Of a DNA stretch of 64,000 nucleotides, positions 35,431-43,508 are shown in pieces. The notes below the pieces were generated by a model. That model had not been told where the DNA came from. It worked only from the letters and a program-made list of their open reading frames with translations, and searched no databases. The position numbers were made by a program, and so were the translations under genes. The stretch's first letter is position 1. Every line of letters starts with the position of its first letter. This DNA is from Bacteroidota bacterium (GTDB taxonomy: Bacteria > Bacteroidota > Rhodothermia > Rhodothermales > UBA10348). Location: assembly GCA_022567305.1 (NCBI GenBank), contig JADFHF010000002.1:1-64000 (forward strand), given 5' to 3'.

Positions 35431-37536
35431 TCAGTTCATCAGAACGAACTCAATTGATCGATCCGCTGCTTTTCCAGTCACCTCGTCTAATAGCCGAACG
35501 GTGATAAGCATTCTATCTGCTGTGTCCCATTCGGCTAGATCCAACATCACATACTCGCGAGTTGTCAATGAGTAACCCGTATGGCTGGTAGACACAGCCG
35601 TTGTCACCAACTCTCGTCTACCGAGTAGACCTGCGATACCCTCCCGTTTTTCGTCATATGAGACTTCGTACGAAACGGTGTAATGTGTCTGGTCATCGTC
35701 GCCGAAGACCAAATTATACACTTCAAAATAAAGGGCCAGATTCGTTTGCGGAGTAATCGCTTTACGGACGTAAACGGGCGCGCGAAAGCCCTGCTCATCA
35801 CGGACCAAGTCCGTTTCTTCAATTGACCCAGCCACGAGCGGAACAAGATCGCTCATCACAAGCGTTCCGGGGCTCGGGTCGAGCGCCACCAGCGAATCCA
35901 CCCTTTGTACACCTCGTCTGATGAAAGAGTGGTCCTCCGGGTCCTCCACATTTCCTGTCTCATGCACCATGTATTGATCCCACTGAAGGGCGAGGTGATA
36001 GAGGCCGGTATCTCCTCTTACAATTGTCGTGTAAACTGGTGAATCTGCATCGTCTGAGTAGTTATCGGAAAGTCTGTACTTTCCCCGTGTAATCTTGCGT
36101 GTCTGGAAACCCATCTCCTGCTGCACGGCCGACAGGAGTATCATGTGCTCGTATGAAAGTCGAGGGTGTTTTCTCAGAATTTCTAGATGAACACCCGGCG
36201 GGGGCACTAACTCGCCGGCGGGTACAGCCCAGTAGACTTCAGTTCGCGTTGTGCCATCTGCATCTAAGAACCGAGCTAGTCGTAGTTCGACGGGAAGCGA
36301 AGGCGCGGTTGAGAATCCTGATGAGCTCCTCGGCACTTCCGCGCGGCGCTTCGTTTCGAGCTGCCGCTCTACGACTTTTGTTTCCTGCATGAGCATGCTT
36401 ACCACAATGAAGATCGGAATGGGCGGCCCTCGACCTTCTACAGCATCGTCTACACGCAAGTATGTCGCCGTGTATCCCGGATCGAGCCATGCGAGTTCAT
36501 ACAAAAATTCGCGCATAAGTTGGATCGACAAACTAGCGCGAAAACGGCCGCGATCCGATGAAGAGAAGCCACGTCTTAAGACATTGGGCATCATTCCCTC
36601 GAGTCCTGCGTGTCTAAACGCCCCTCGCTCCCAGGCGAACAGGTAACGCGCTGCACGTCCGAGGTGCGAGTATGTCCAAAACTCATTTCGGGGGAGGAAC
36701 GAGACGCCCGCAAACTCGGCATCGGCCATAAGTGCTTTACGGCTGTTCAAGAAGTAGCTCCTGATCCGCTCAACCTGCGAAGGTGCGCCTAGTCGAACAT
36801 AGAGTTTGCCTCGATCATCGAAACCAGACGGGCTTTCTAGACTTGCATAGCTTGCCCCCGCCTCTGTCACTCTCTCAAGATGCTCCGCGACGCGTTCGTT
36901 CCAAACCGACGCTGGCAGCGGGTCCTGACTGTGCCACCAATTTACTAGCAGTGCCCCCGCACCGCTGTCATACACCATCTTATCCCGCGGCTCTCCAAGC
37001 GTATCTACAACGCGTCGCCGCAACTCATCGGGCAAGAGGAATATCATCTGCCGCACATGCAGATCCACAACATTCTTTTCATGCGGCCTCAGTTTGCTGC
37101 CAACGACGTCCAGCATACCCAAATAGGCGTCGATCGCTCTGACGTATTCCGACTGGACGCGCTCTTTAAATACTGATCTTGTGTAAGCGTCAGCCAGTAG
37201 CACATCGAACGCCTCCTCTGATTCCAGCGCCCGGATCCCACCGCGCCATACATCCAACGCTTGCGAATGCTCGCTCCTTGCAGAATGCGCTTTTCCTAAC
37301 CAAAAGACTGCCGCTCCCTGAATATCGAGGCGAAAACCTGGGTTTTCCTTAACGATCGCACTGAACTGCTGAACGGCTTCGTCGTAGCGGGCAGCCTCAA
37401 AAGCCTCGCGCCCGGCTCGGAAACGGGACGTCAGTTCAGGTTGCGCCCATGCTTGTACTGAACTAAATAGCAACAATAACAGGAACGCAAAAGTCTTAAC
37501 GTACCTCAAGACATGGGTAAACTGAGAGAAAACCAT
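35431..37536 (-). CDS. GWxTD domain protein with N-terminal TPR, unit 1 cargo
   Basis: From the ATG at 37536 there is a signal peptide (FAFLLLLLFSSVQAWAQ). TPR-like helices follow (REAFEAARYDEAVQQFSAIV, WLGKAHSARSEHSQALDVWR), then the GWxTD region: NWWHSQDPLPAS, NERVAEHLERVTEAGASY and GFDDRGKLYVRLGAPSQVE. The family's GW motif reads NWW here. The C-terminal half holds beta-rich domains with HLALQWDQYMV and an end RLLDEVTGKAADRSIEFVLM. GWxTD proteins are exported and common in Bacteroidota and Acidobacteria; their role is unknown. The gene points towards the tRNA and is the only gene of unit 1. The ORF-track start at 37587 adds 17 residues before the signal. Confidence 0.82.
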   Translation of the reverse strand: MVFSQFTHVLRYVKTFAFLLLLLFSSVQAWAQPELTSRFRAGREAFEAARYDEAVQQFSAIVKENPGFRLDIQGAAVFWLGKAHSARSEHSQALDVWRGGIRALESEEAFDVLLADAYTRSVFKERVQSEYVRAIDAYLGMLDVVGSKLRPHEKNVVDLHVRQMIFLLPDELRRRVVDTLGEPRDKMVYDSGAGALLVNWWHSQDPLPASVWNERVAEHLERVTEAGASYASLESPSGFDDRGKLYVRLGAPSQVERIRSYFLNSRKALMADAEFAGVSFLPRNEFWTYSHLGRAARYLFAWERGAFRHAGLEGMMPNVLRRGFSSSDRGRFRASLSIQLMREFLYELAWLDPGYTATYLRVDDAVEGRGPPIPIFIVVSMLMQETKVVERQLETKRRAEVPRSSSGFSTAPSLPVELRLARFLDADGTTRTEVYWAVPAGELVPPPGVHLEILRKHPRLSYEHMILLSAVQQEMGFQTRKITRGKYRLSDNYSDDADSPVYTTIVRGDTGLYHLALQWDQYMVHETGNVEDPEDHSFIRRGVQRVDSLVALDPSPGTLVMSDLVPLVAGSIEETDLVRDEQGFRAPVYVRKAITPQTNLALYFEVYNLVFGDDDQTHYTVSYEVSYDEKREGIAGLLGRRELVTTAVSTSHTGYSLTTREYVMLDLAEWDTADRMLITVRLLDEVTGKAADRSIEFVLMN

Positions 37537-37768
37537 AGCCCTGCAAGAGATAAAAAGCCCTTGAGAAACGTTGCGCCAACTGGTCACTATCCAATGGCAA
37601 AGCTGGAAATACTGTCTTTGAAATCATCATGCCACTGTCACCCCCAGTAGTTGGCAGAACCCCACTGGGGCAAAACGCATCCGCGGTATCATACTATCCT
37701 ATAAGCAGCATTATCTCAAAGAAGTTCCATACGAGAATAGGTGGAGAAACTGAATGATATACGTGCTC

Positions 37769-37883
37769 AAATCCCGTACGCGGTACAAAGTCAAGCCTTT
37801 TCTGTAACTCCCTGCCTGGCAGGGAAATACGGGGAGGGCTTTTCTTTTGTGTGTTGTCGTTTCCCTATAGGTTCCCCAAAACG
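37769..37883 (+). repeat. Array copy 1: core plus left module
   Basis: The core is at 37769-37786, preceded by CTC as in the tRNA. The hairpin AAGCC...GGGCTTTTCTTTTG spans 37793-37848, and the box TTCCCTATAGGTTCCCCAAAACG starts at 37861. The stretch 37537-37768 before it holds a 7-bp inverted repeat CCCCAGT/ACTGGGG but no copy of the right module. Similarity to copy 5 continues about 110 bp past the box, to the stop region of the PQQ gene. Confidence 0.85.
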
Positions 37884-37942
37884 TAGCGTAGCAAAAACGA
37901 GAGTGGATGAGAGTTTCAAGCCTCGTAGAAGTGGAGAAGCTA

Positions 37943-40204
37943 TTAACCGCCGATGGTAGGTGGTGCCGAACGGATTGCGGATCTGCGGACGCGCATTAGC
38001 AGAAAGGCCATGACCAAAGCCAGGCTAAAGGAAAGCACCATCACCAGGGTAGACTGGGTCATTAGCCAGGCGGTTTCCGTGGAAAAGATGACAAATACCA
38101 CTAGCACACCGAACCACAGCCACTTGCTGAGAAGGTACTTGCGGAAGCGTATAAGCAGGAAGGCGATGACCAATACCGCGCCAACGTAAAGCGAAGTCTC
38201 CTTGATAGACTTGACCAGTACACCGGTTCTACTCTCTGGAAGTGCAAATGCGACAACGGAATCCCCGATGGGGGTACCTGACTTGCCGTGCCCTCCAGCG
38301 GCGATTACAACGAATTGCTTTCCATTCTCGCTCAGACGGTAGGTCATCGGCGTCGCCTGCCCGCCTGCGGGTAAACTCCCTTTCCAAAGTACCTCTCCGG
38401 TCTCCACGTCGAAGGCGCGCAGAAAGTTGTCCATCGCTGCGCCAATAAAGACCAGCCCTCCTCCAGTCACTATCGGACCGCCCAGGTTCGGAGTTCCGGT
38501 GATCAGGCCGAGGGGAACATCCCACGTCACCTCGCCAGTGGCCAGCTCCACCGCCAGGATGGTTCCCCAGGGCGGCTTAGTACAAGGCGGTCCCCAAGGC
38601 GAAACGAGGGGGGCCCGGCTCATACCGACAGGTGTGCCCAATTGCGGGGCGAATTCGGTATTTTTCGGACGCTTGGCCCTCTCCGCCTCATAGCGTTCGC
38701 GCGGAATGAGTTTTGTGATGAATGGAAGGTGGGTCATGTTTAACACCACCAATCCTCGCTCAGGCTCAAAGGCGACGCTTCCCCAGTTGGTCCCTCCGAT
38801 AATCCCCGGAGACTGGATGGTTCCGTCGAAGCCGGGCGGCGTGAAGATACCCTCGTACCGGTACCGCTCAATCAACTCGCGGCATTTTCCCCGATCCCAG
38901 AAGGTGAGGCCCCAGGCGTCGTTCGGGGTGAGTGTCAGCGGGGCGAGTGGGGGCGGAACGGTGGGGAAAGGTTGCGTGGGCCAGCTTTGCTCTCCCGGCA
39001 CCGTCGACCGGGGCACGGGCCGTTCTTCCACCGGAAAGATCGGCTTCCCGGTGTCCCGGTGGAGGAGAAAGAGGAACCCCATCTTGGTAGCTTGCGCCAC
39101 GGCGGGGATCTCCAGTCCGTCTTTTCGTACCGTGACCAGCGTAGGCTGGGCGGGCAGGTCGTAGTCCCAGAGGTTATGGTGGACTATCTGGTAGTCCCAG
39201 ACGACCTCCCCGGTGGTACCGTTGAGCGCAACGACCGAATCCGCATAGCGGTTGCTCCCTAGCCGCTCACCGCCGTAGTAGTCCGGGCTTGGACTGCTGG
39301 TCGGCACGAAAACAAGGTTCCGCTCGGGGTCCGCAGATATAGGCGCCCAGACGTTGGCCGCCCCCGTCCGTTCGGCGCTGTCTCCTTCCCAGGTCTCACG
39401 GGCTGGATCGTCAGGATCGCGCGGGATGGGATCAAAGAACCAGCGCAGCTCACCCGTGCGGGCGTCAAAAGCGCGCACGAGACCGCGCTCCAGCGTCACG
39501 GCCGAGTTGTCGCCAATGGCTGACCCCACCACCACCAGGTCGCCAATCACAGCGGGCGGGGAGGTCACGCCATAATGCCTTCTGTTTACCGTGTAGTCCC
39601 CTAAGTCAACCCCTTCGGAGAGATCGATCTGCCCGTTCAGACCAAAATCTGCGCAGGGCTTTCCGGTTAAAGAATCCACGGCAATCAACCGGGCGTCGCG
39701 GGTTGCGATAAAAATTCTGCGGTGGCAGGGCTCGCCTGTTTCACGCTGCTCATCCAGCCAGGTTGTGACGCCACGCGAGGCAATTTCAGACCGGTGGACG
39801 TCTCGATCGATCCCGGGGTCATAGGTCCAGAGCTCGGCCCCTGTCTCAGGGTCCAGCGAAATAATCCGGCTGTATGCCGTGCTGACGTAGAGCACACCAT
39901 CCACCAGGATCGGCGTGGCCTGGAAGGAGGTAGGCTGTCTGCCATCGGAGCCATCGGAAAAGTCGCCGGTATGGTATTCCCAGGCGATCTCCAACAGGGA
40001 TACATTTTCTCGGTTGATCTGGTCGACGGGAGAATAGCGTGTGCCTCCATGATCCCGACCGTAGACTGGCCAATCCGCGATGGAACCATCCGTAAATATG
40101 ATTTTCCCCGCACGGACGAAGTCAGTCGCAGCGATCACGACAATGATAACCAGACCGACCAAGGCAATTAAAACGTAAAGGCGATGGGTTGCACTCCATT
40201 TCAT
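37943..40204 (-). CDS. PQQ-dependent dehydrogenase (mGDH-like), unit 2 cargo
   Basis: From the ATG at 40204 there is one N-terminal helix (LYVLIALVGLVIIVVIAA) and then an eight-bladed PQQ propeller: DWPVYGRDHGGTRYSPVDQI, IAWEYHTGDFSDG, the Cys-containing GEPCHRRIFIATRDARLIAV, TGAANVWAPISAD, HHNLWDYDLPAQPTLV, and GTPNLGGPIVTGGGLVFIGA near the end. This is the quinoprotein glucose-dehydrogenase group, which oxidises sugars or alcohols in the periplasm and passes electrons to quinone. Unlike mGDH, which has five N-terminal helices, it has one, plus three helices at the C terminus (about 655-740). No pqq synthesis genes are in the window. It is the sole gene of unit 2. Confidence 0.9.
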   Translation of the reverse strand: MKWSATHRLYVLIALVGLVIIVVIAATDFVRAGKIIFTDGSIADWPVYGRDHGGTRYSPVDQINRENVSLLEIAWEYHTGDFSDGSDGRQPTSFQATPILVDGVLYVSTAYSRIISLDPETGAELWTYDPGIDRDVHRSEIASRGVTTWLDEQRETGEPCHRRIFIATRDARLIAVDSLTGKPCADFGLNGQIDLSEGVDLGDYTVNRRHYGVTSPPAVIGDLVVVGSAIGDNSAVTLERGLVRAFDARTGELRWFFDPIPRDPDDPARETWEGDSAERTGAANVWAPISADPERNLVFVPTSSPSPDYYGGERLGSNRYADSVVALNGTTGEVVWDYQIVHHNLWDYDLPAQPTLVTVRKDGLEIPAVAQATKMGFLFLLHRDTGKPIFPVEERPVPRSTVPGEQSWPTQPFPTVPPPLAPLTLTPNDAWGLTFWDRGKCRELIERYRYEGIFTPPGFDGTIQSPGIIGGTNWGSVAFEPERGLVVLNMTHLPFITKLIPRERYEAERAKRPKNTEFAPQLGTPVGMSRAPLVSPWGPPCTKPPWGTILAVELATGEVTWDVPLGLITGTPNLGGPIVTGGGLVFIGAAMDNFLRAFDVETGEVLWKGSLPAGGQATPMTYRLSENGKQFVVIAAGGHGKSGTPIGDSVVAFALPESRTGVLVKSIKETSLYVGAVLVIAFLLIRFRKYLLSKWLWFGVLVVFVIFSTETAWLMTQSTLVMVLSFSLALVMAFLLMRVRRSAIRSAPPTIGG

Positions 40205-40261
40205 GATTCTCCCCTTATATAGTGTGTTGATATGGACAGGTTGGGCCACCTAATAGCCATT

Positions 40262-40420
40262 CTATGGACAACCCGTCATCAATTCTTCAACGCAGGTACA
40301 ATCCCAAGTTGGTACAAGCGTAACAACCACAACTACTTAATCCAATATAGAGATACGACAACTCGGTCCCTGTCTGGGTATCACCAACCGGAGTTTCACG
40401 AATCTATTGATATTCACGCC
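40262..40420 (+). repeat. Right module before array copy 2
   Basis: CTATGGAC starts at 40262, the inverted repeat GTACAA...TTGGTAC at 40296 (34 bp on), and GTATCACC at 40378 (82 bp on). GTTTCAC follows 15 bp later and GATATTCAC after that. The 34 and 82 bp spacings equal those before copies 4 and 5. It lies upstream of the PQQ gene start, so it may also hold its promoter. Confidence 0.75.
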
Positions 40421-40439
40421 ATTGATCTGTTGGCTGGAC

Positions 40440-40457
40440 AAATCCCGTACGCGGTAC
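40440..40457 (+). repeat. Array copy 2: core only, left module absent
   Basis: The 18-bp core AAATCCCGTACGCGGTAC is perfect, but the following sequence is CAAAACAGCC rather than AAAGTCAAGCCC. A different terminator hairpin follows, and no CCCTATAGG box is seen. Confidence 0.85.
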
Positions 40458-40458
40458 C

Positions 40459-40497
40459 AAAACAGCCGACCCGGCTTCTTCCGGGTGGGCTGTTTTG
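40459..40497. terminator. Bidirectional terminator hairpin after copy 2
   Basis: AAAACAGCC-G-ACCCGG pairs with CCGGGT-G-GGCTGTTTT around a short CTTCTT loop, with A and T runs on both sides. It could end transcripts from either direction. Confidence 0.7.
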
Positions 40498-40609
40498 ATC
40501 TCGAGGTGCACGGGAGTTGAAGCTGTAGGGTTCACACGAGCGAGCAACCCGGACGGGAGTCAGACTGATCGTACTAGCGAGCGACTGTTGAGGCGCGATA
40601 GCGCCGAAA

Positions 40610-40724
40610 AAATCCCGTACGCGGTACAAAGTCAAGCCCTTTCTGTAACTCCCTGCGAGGCAGGGGATTGCGGGGAGGGCTTTTCTTTTGTTCAGAGCCG
40701 ATTCCCCGTAATCTCCCCAAAGCG
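40610..40724 (+). repeat. Array copy 3: core plus left module
   Basis: The core is at 40610-40627, the hairpin at 40634-40688 (AAGCCC...GGGCTTTTC), and the box ATTCCCCGTAATCTCCCCAAAG starts around 40701, about 92 bp from the core. The 112 bp between copy 2's terminator and this core has no gene and no right module. After the box, about 155 bp to the higA stop show nothing recognisable. Confidence 0.85.
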
Positions 40725-40880
40725 CCCTCACTATTATAGCGATAAATCCTATTAATATGCTTATCTCGACCCAGCGAATACCTCAATATTACCTCTCCCG
40801 AAGCTTCAGGCAGTTGTGCGAGCCCGCAACATCCGCTTGACATTGGTGGCCATAAGCGTGTTCTAGGAAACAAAAAAAAA

Positions 40881-41189
40881 TCACACAGATGATGCAGGAC
40901 GAATTTTTTTCAGCACTCTGGCTGATGGCGCCCGCATCGCGTGCCATAGATCCCAATTTCGCTGACCATTCAACCAAAACTCAGCCGACGTGCCAAGCAG
41001 AGCTGACAATCGCAAAGCTGTATCGGGAGTGATTCCTCTCTTTCCGTTGATTATCTCGTTCACGCGTGGATACGAGGTATGGATCGACTCAGCCAGTTGT
41101 ACTTGAGTCATGCCCATTGGCTTTAGAAATTCCTCAAGCAGCATTTCACCCGGATGAGTAGGCGGACGATTTGATGGAAGACGTGCCAT
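40881..41189 (-). CDS. higA: HigA-family antitoxin
   Basis: This 102-residue protein starts like HigA antitoxins (PPTHPGEMLLEEFLKPMGMT) and has the XRE helix-turn-helix (MTQVQLAESIHTSYPRVNEI, GITPDTALRLSALLGTSAEF). The tail LNGQRNWDLWHAM is the usual HigA end. It neutralises the upstream HigB and represses the operon. It begins 2 bp after the higB stop, in the higB-higA order typical of the family. It is the tRNA-proximal gene of unit 4 and could help stabilise the array. Confidence 0.92.
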   Translation of the reverse strand: MARLPSNRPPTHPGEMLLEEFLKPMGMTQVQLAESIHTSYPRVNEIINGKRGITPDTALRLSALLGTSAEFWLNGQRNWDLWHAMRAPSARVLKKIRPASSV

Positions 41190-41191
41190 GG

Positions 41192-41485
41192 CTAGTGATA
41201 GTCTGTAATTTCAACCTGATCCGATCCGCTCTCTGTCCAGACAAAGCAAACCCGGAATTGGTCATTTATGCGGATGCTATGCTGGCCGCTTCGATTTCCT
41301 TTTAGTCGTTCGAGCCGGTTTCCTGGTGGTGATTGAAGATCATCCAGCAGTTCGGCTTGATTTAACTGATCAAGTTTTCGGGTCGCCACTCTCCAGAGTG
41401 AAGCTGGACATGCCTTGCTCGCACGCTTGGACCTTTTGCCATCGAAGACGTCCTCCGTTGCTTGGTTAGAAAATGAAACGATCAT
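41192..41485 (-). CDS. higB: HigB/RelE-family mRNA interferase toxin
   Basis: The 97-residue protein follows the HigB pattern: MIVSFSNQATEDVFDGKRSK, a central ATRKLDQLNQAELLDDLQSP, PGNRLERLKGNRSGQHSIRI and a C-terminal NDQFRVCFVWTESGSDQVEI. HigB toxins cleave mRNA at the ribosome; the basic and aromatic residues in the last strands (R-INDQFRVCF) are those expected. A perfect inverted repeat abuts its start codon. It forms a two-gene unit with higA. Confidence 0.9.
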   Translation of the reverse strand: MIVSFSNQATEDVFDGKRSKRASKACPASLWRVATRKLDQLNQAELLDDLQSPPGNRLERLKGNRSGQHSIRINDQFRVCFVWTESGSDQVEITDYH

Positions 41486-41508
41486 ATATAACGCATATCG
41501 TTATATAT
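41484..41508. promoter_or_regulatory. higBA operator palindrome
   Basis: ATATATAACG-catat-CGTTATATAT is a perfect 10-bp inverted repeat with a 5-bp spacer, overlapping the first bases of the higB start codon. It is the natural candidate site for HigA autorepression. Confidence 0.7.
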
Positions 41509-41658
41509 AATACAATCGTTTATCTTCTTAGTTCCGTAGAACGGCCGGGCAATCTGTGGCGAGGATTTCGCGACCTTTCCAGAACAAGTAGTGATCTGAA
41601 GTCGAAACCGGCTGTCCGAGCCCACAGAATTGCTTGGTTATGCGGCCTAAACACCCGA

Positions 41659-42189
41659 TCATCTCACCCGCTTTGCCAGCTGTGTCACCTGCTGCTCGGC
41701 TCCGCCTTCACGCTCCGTGTCGAGCTCGATTCTCTCCTCGTCTGTGATATCCTCAACCACATTCCGTGGCTGAAGAAGATCCCAGTCTTCACTCGTCACG
41801 ATGGCCTCTATGTGCTCGAGACGCTGAAGAATCCGTTCTTCCATCCTGGAAGACGTACCCCCTGTGGCGACTTCGGAAAGGGCCTGGTTCAGTACCTGCG
41901 TCAACTCCTCTTTCGTTAACCCCGTTTCGCTGTTTCGCAGCAACTCTCTGACCTTCTGTTCCTCCCAGGCTGGGCTCCCGAGGCCGAAGATGCCGAAGAC
42001 ACGCATGGCGTGGAGGCAGAGTCCGCCACCCCACCCGAGCAAGACCAGCAGCGGGCCGAAAACAGCTTCAGGGCCGGCAGCCAAGAAAAAAGTCGTAAGC
42101 ATGCCGGCGTTAATAACAATGTAAGAGATCAGATGGCCATAGAAGGTTTTTAAATCCTTTACTCGTGCTCGTGCTTCTTGCTCGATCAT
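41659..42189 (-). CDS. 2TM domain protein
   Basis: From the ATG at 42189 (MIEQEARARVKDLKTFYGHL) the product has about 176 residues with two membrane helices (about 20-40 and 48-68, SYIVINAGMLTTFFLAA and FGPLLVLLGWGGGLCLHAM). The motif VFGIFGLGSPAWEEQKVREL is typical of the 2TM domain family. A cytosolic, charged tail of about 100 residues follows and ends with a Glu/Arg-rich stretch. The family often accompanies LytTR-type regulators in Bacteroidota, but none is here. The function is unknown. It lies in unit 4 between higBA and gene debris. Confidence 0.75.
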   Translation of the reverse strand: MIEQEARARVKDLKTFYGHLISYIVINAGMLTTFFLAAGPEAVFGPLLVLLGWGGGLCLHAMRVFGIFGLGSPAWEEQKVRELLRNSETGLTKEELTQVLNQALSEVATGGTSSRMEERILQRLEHIEAIVTSEDWDLLQPRNVVEDITDEERIELDTEREGGAEQQVTQLAKRVR

Positions 42190-42380
42190 GACACCCCTCC
42201 AGGATTCTTGAATTTTCCTGAACAATATGCCCTGAGAGTCGAACTGTTTCCTCCGGTGGCGCACGATTCAGGCTGCATAACGACTGGCGGATCTGCGGAA
42301 TGACCCGAGACGCGCGAGGGCCGGTTGGCGTGCCGAAAACGAGCCCGTGGTTGAAAACGGCCATCCGCATCATGCGCGGA

Positions 42381-42617
42381 TCATCTGCGAGTCTCATATA
42401 AAAAGATTCGACCGCAGTCGGAGCACATATGGGCTTTCATCTGACCTTTCTCCTTGTACGCGGCTGACCAGAATCCTTTCCTGGCTTAAAACGGAGCATA
42501 AGACATTGCTACATGCCCTATTCCGTCCTGAATGAAATCCGGATGAGTTGCATCGATCATTCTGATCTCGTTCAGACTACCATCGCAATCGGGACAAGCT
42601 TTCAGTATTTCTTTCAG
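42381..42617 (-). pseudogene. Zinc-ribbon protein gene with an in-frame stop
   Basis: One minus-strand frame reads LKEILKACPDCDGSLNEIRM, ending SYAPF at a TAA (42486-42488). The same frame continues ARKGFWSAAYKEKGQMKAHM, then CSDCGRIFLYETRR and a stop at 42381. The two CxxC knuckles (CPDC, CSDC) and the KGFW...KGQMKAHMCSDCGR layout resemble short zinc-ribbon proteins of Bacteroidota. A single nonsense codon separates the halves, and an ATG at 42621 is out of frame by one base, so the start is also damaged. It is not in the ORF track. Frame and motif are visible; the family name is my recollection. Confidence 0.55.
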
Positions 42618-42678
42618 TCATGACGCCGGCAAACGGTTTTCAGATTGACGGAAGCGAAGCCGTACGTCACATGCGTTC

Positions 42679-42867
42679 TTACGCCGAGTTTCTGCTTGCG
42701 TTAATATTACCGTACAGCGAGCGTGTGACGATCTTTTCGTACACCGCCTTTCGATTCGTATTCAGTTCAATCTTTTGCAGGGCGTATTGCTGGATGACCA
42801 AGAGAGGTATCACGATATCTTCTCGAATCGCAATCGAATTCCTCGATACTGGTTCTTCTTCCATCAA
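42679..42867 (-). pseudogene. ppc: 3' remnant of phosphoenolpyruvate carboxylase gene
   Basis: The last 60 or so residues of the 42679-42984 ORF read NSIAIREDIVIPLLVIQQYA and YEKIVTRSLYGNINASRNSA, then stop. This is the usual C-terminal end of Bacteroidota PEP carboxylases (...YGNINAARNSA). The preceding 40 residues of that ORF do not fit the enzyme, so the gene has been cut, leaving only its tail. Complete enzymes have about 900 residues. This fragment cannot function and marks past recombination within unit 4. Confidence 0.6.
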
Positions 42868-43016
42868 TTCCGTGTACCCGGAACCGAAAACCAACCCCCA
42901 CCTCCGCCCTGCAGGCAAGGATGCTGATCCGTCAGCAAATTGGTGTTTGCGCACGATTTGTTTTGGTGTTTGCTCTAGCGTCATGCACGCCGGCTATTGC
43001 GCCATTCAGCCAGTAG

Positions 43017-43508
43017 GCATACCTGTACGCCACGGAGCTCAAAGTGGAATCGCTCAAGCTGATGGAGCAGGCTGAAACCCCTTTTCAGGAAAATCTGAGT
43101 AGGGTCGACGAGCTGAGGACGGAGCTGGACAAAGCGTACGAATTCGCAAAGGCAGGCCTCGCAATGACCATCTTCTACGAAATAGAAGACATCGGCCGCT
43201 TTGCTCGCGGGCAGCAGTTCGCGTCTTACGCCCGGCTCGTGAAGGGACAAAAGTCCTCTGCCGTTAAACGGCTCGGAACGCAAAGTGCAAAGATGGGCAA
43301 TCGACATTTGAAATGGGCCTTCTCAGAGGCGTTGGTGCTCTACATGCGCGAAAGTGAGCGAGCCAAGAAATATGTCGCCCGGCTCGAAGCCAAGCACGGC
43401 AAGGGAAAGGCGATCTCGATTCTGTCTGCCAAAATCGGACGTGCCATCTATTTCATGCTGCGCAGGCGGGAAGCATTCGATGAGGAACGCTTTTTCGCCG
43501 CGGCGTAG
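43017..43508 (+). pseudogene. IS110-family transposase, C-terminal fragment
   Basis: The frame runs from about 43017 (AYLYATELKVESLKLMEQAE) to the stop at 43508, just after an in-frame TAG at 43014. It matches the C-terminal Transposase_20 part of IS110/IS1111 enzymes: TIFYEIEDIGRFARGQQFAS, YARLV, and the conserved GNRHLKWAFSEAL. The N-terminal RuvC-like DEDD catalytic domain is missing, and the loop normally before TIFYEI is shortened, so the element is dead. It is the only transposition-related gene in the array and cannot explain the tRNA-end repeats, which IS110 does not create. Confidence 0.8.

Noticed and set aside
37537-37768. Right module before array copy 1.
   Set aside because: A GGTATCAT word is present near 37685, but no GTAC inverted repeat lies 82 bp before it and CTAyGG is missing.
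42620-43075. Plus-strand ORF of 151 aa in the ORF track.
   Set aside because: It runs antisense to the ppc remnant, whose minus-strand translation matches a known C-terminal end; the plus translation shows no protein-like pattern.
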